In this document: positions 6,752 through 6,776 of the stretch, piece by piece
How positions within the stretch are numbered: the first letter of the stretch is position 1
Layout of the letters: each line of letters opens with the position of its first letter
DNA from: Burkholderiaceae bacterium
GTDB lineage: Bacteria; Pseudomonadota; Gammaproteobacteria; Burkholderiales; Burkholderiaceae_D
Length of the DNA stretch: 6,776 nt
Assembly (NCBI GenBank): GCA_031261905.1
Contig: JAISIS010000041.1
Location: forward strand, 1 to 6,776
Reading direction: 5' to 3'
Notes under the pieces: model-generated
What the model saw: the letters and a program-made list of their open reading frames with translations, nothing else
What the model was told of the DNA's origin: nothing
Databases searched by the model: none
Translations under genes and position numbers: made by a program

Positions 6752-6755
6752 TTTT

Positions 6756-6776
6756 ATGTTACTGGCGGGAAAGACT
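6756..6776 (+). CDS. Start of an unidentified plus-strand gene (7 codons, runs off right edge)
   Basis: ATG 6756-6758 follows AAGGAG (6745-6750) with an ideal 5-base spacer, the strongest ribosome binding site in the window. The visible residues are MLLAGKT, too few to identify anything. It is divergent from the 183-residue gene, with 33 bp between the start codons, and shares the direction of the zor operon. It could be zorD displaced by the intervening gene, or something unrelated. Confidence 0.45.

Overview
The window looks like a proteobacterial chromosome segment, most likely beta- or gammaproteobacterial. It has moderately high GC, a malate synthase of the G class, and tightly packed genes with short Shine-Dalgarno spacing. 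I cannot name the genus from the sequence. A housekeeping gene lies at the left edge and an antiphage defence locus fills the rest, so this is probably the edge of an accessory island.

Left part (1-1667, minus strand): the first 555 codons of glcB (malate synthase G, glyoxylate metabolism). The gene runs off the left edge, so its C-terminal quarter, with the catalytic Asp region, is not visible. The 337-bp gap 1668-2004 separates glcB from a divergent plus-strand operon. It holds an AT-rich block with weak promoter-like hexamers and several inverted repeats. Two sets of these repeats share an arm and so are mutually exclusive. No convincing gene is present there.

Centre (2005-6152, plus strand): a compact three-gene operon that I read as the core of a Zorya antiphage system of the type I kind. 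The genes are zorA (MotA/TolQ/ExbB-like motor subunit with a very long cytoplasmic helical tail), zorB (MotB/OmpA-like stator partner with the ion-binding Asp in its transmembrane helix) and zorC (EH-signature protein). Gaps are 5 and 3 bp, so the genes are surely co-transcribed. In the known family, ZorAB forms an ion-driven, peptidoglycan-anchored motor that senses phage attack on the envelope and signals through the ZorA tail to cytoplasmic effectors. ZorC and the helicase-nuclease ZorD deal with the incoming DNA.

Right part (6153-6776): where zorD would be expected there is instead a convergent minus-strand gene of 183 codons with no recognised family, followed by a small hairpin and T-run that would terminate it. 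Only 33 bp beyond its start, a plus-strand reading frame with a strong ribosome binding site begins and leaves the window after 7 codons. Whether that frame is zorD, another gene or a different effector cannot be decided here. The most interesting open question is therefore a ZorABC core whose fourth component is displaced, replaced or missing.
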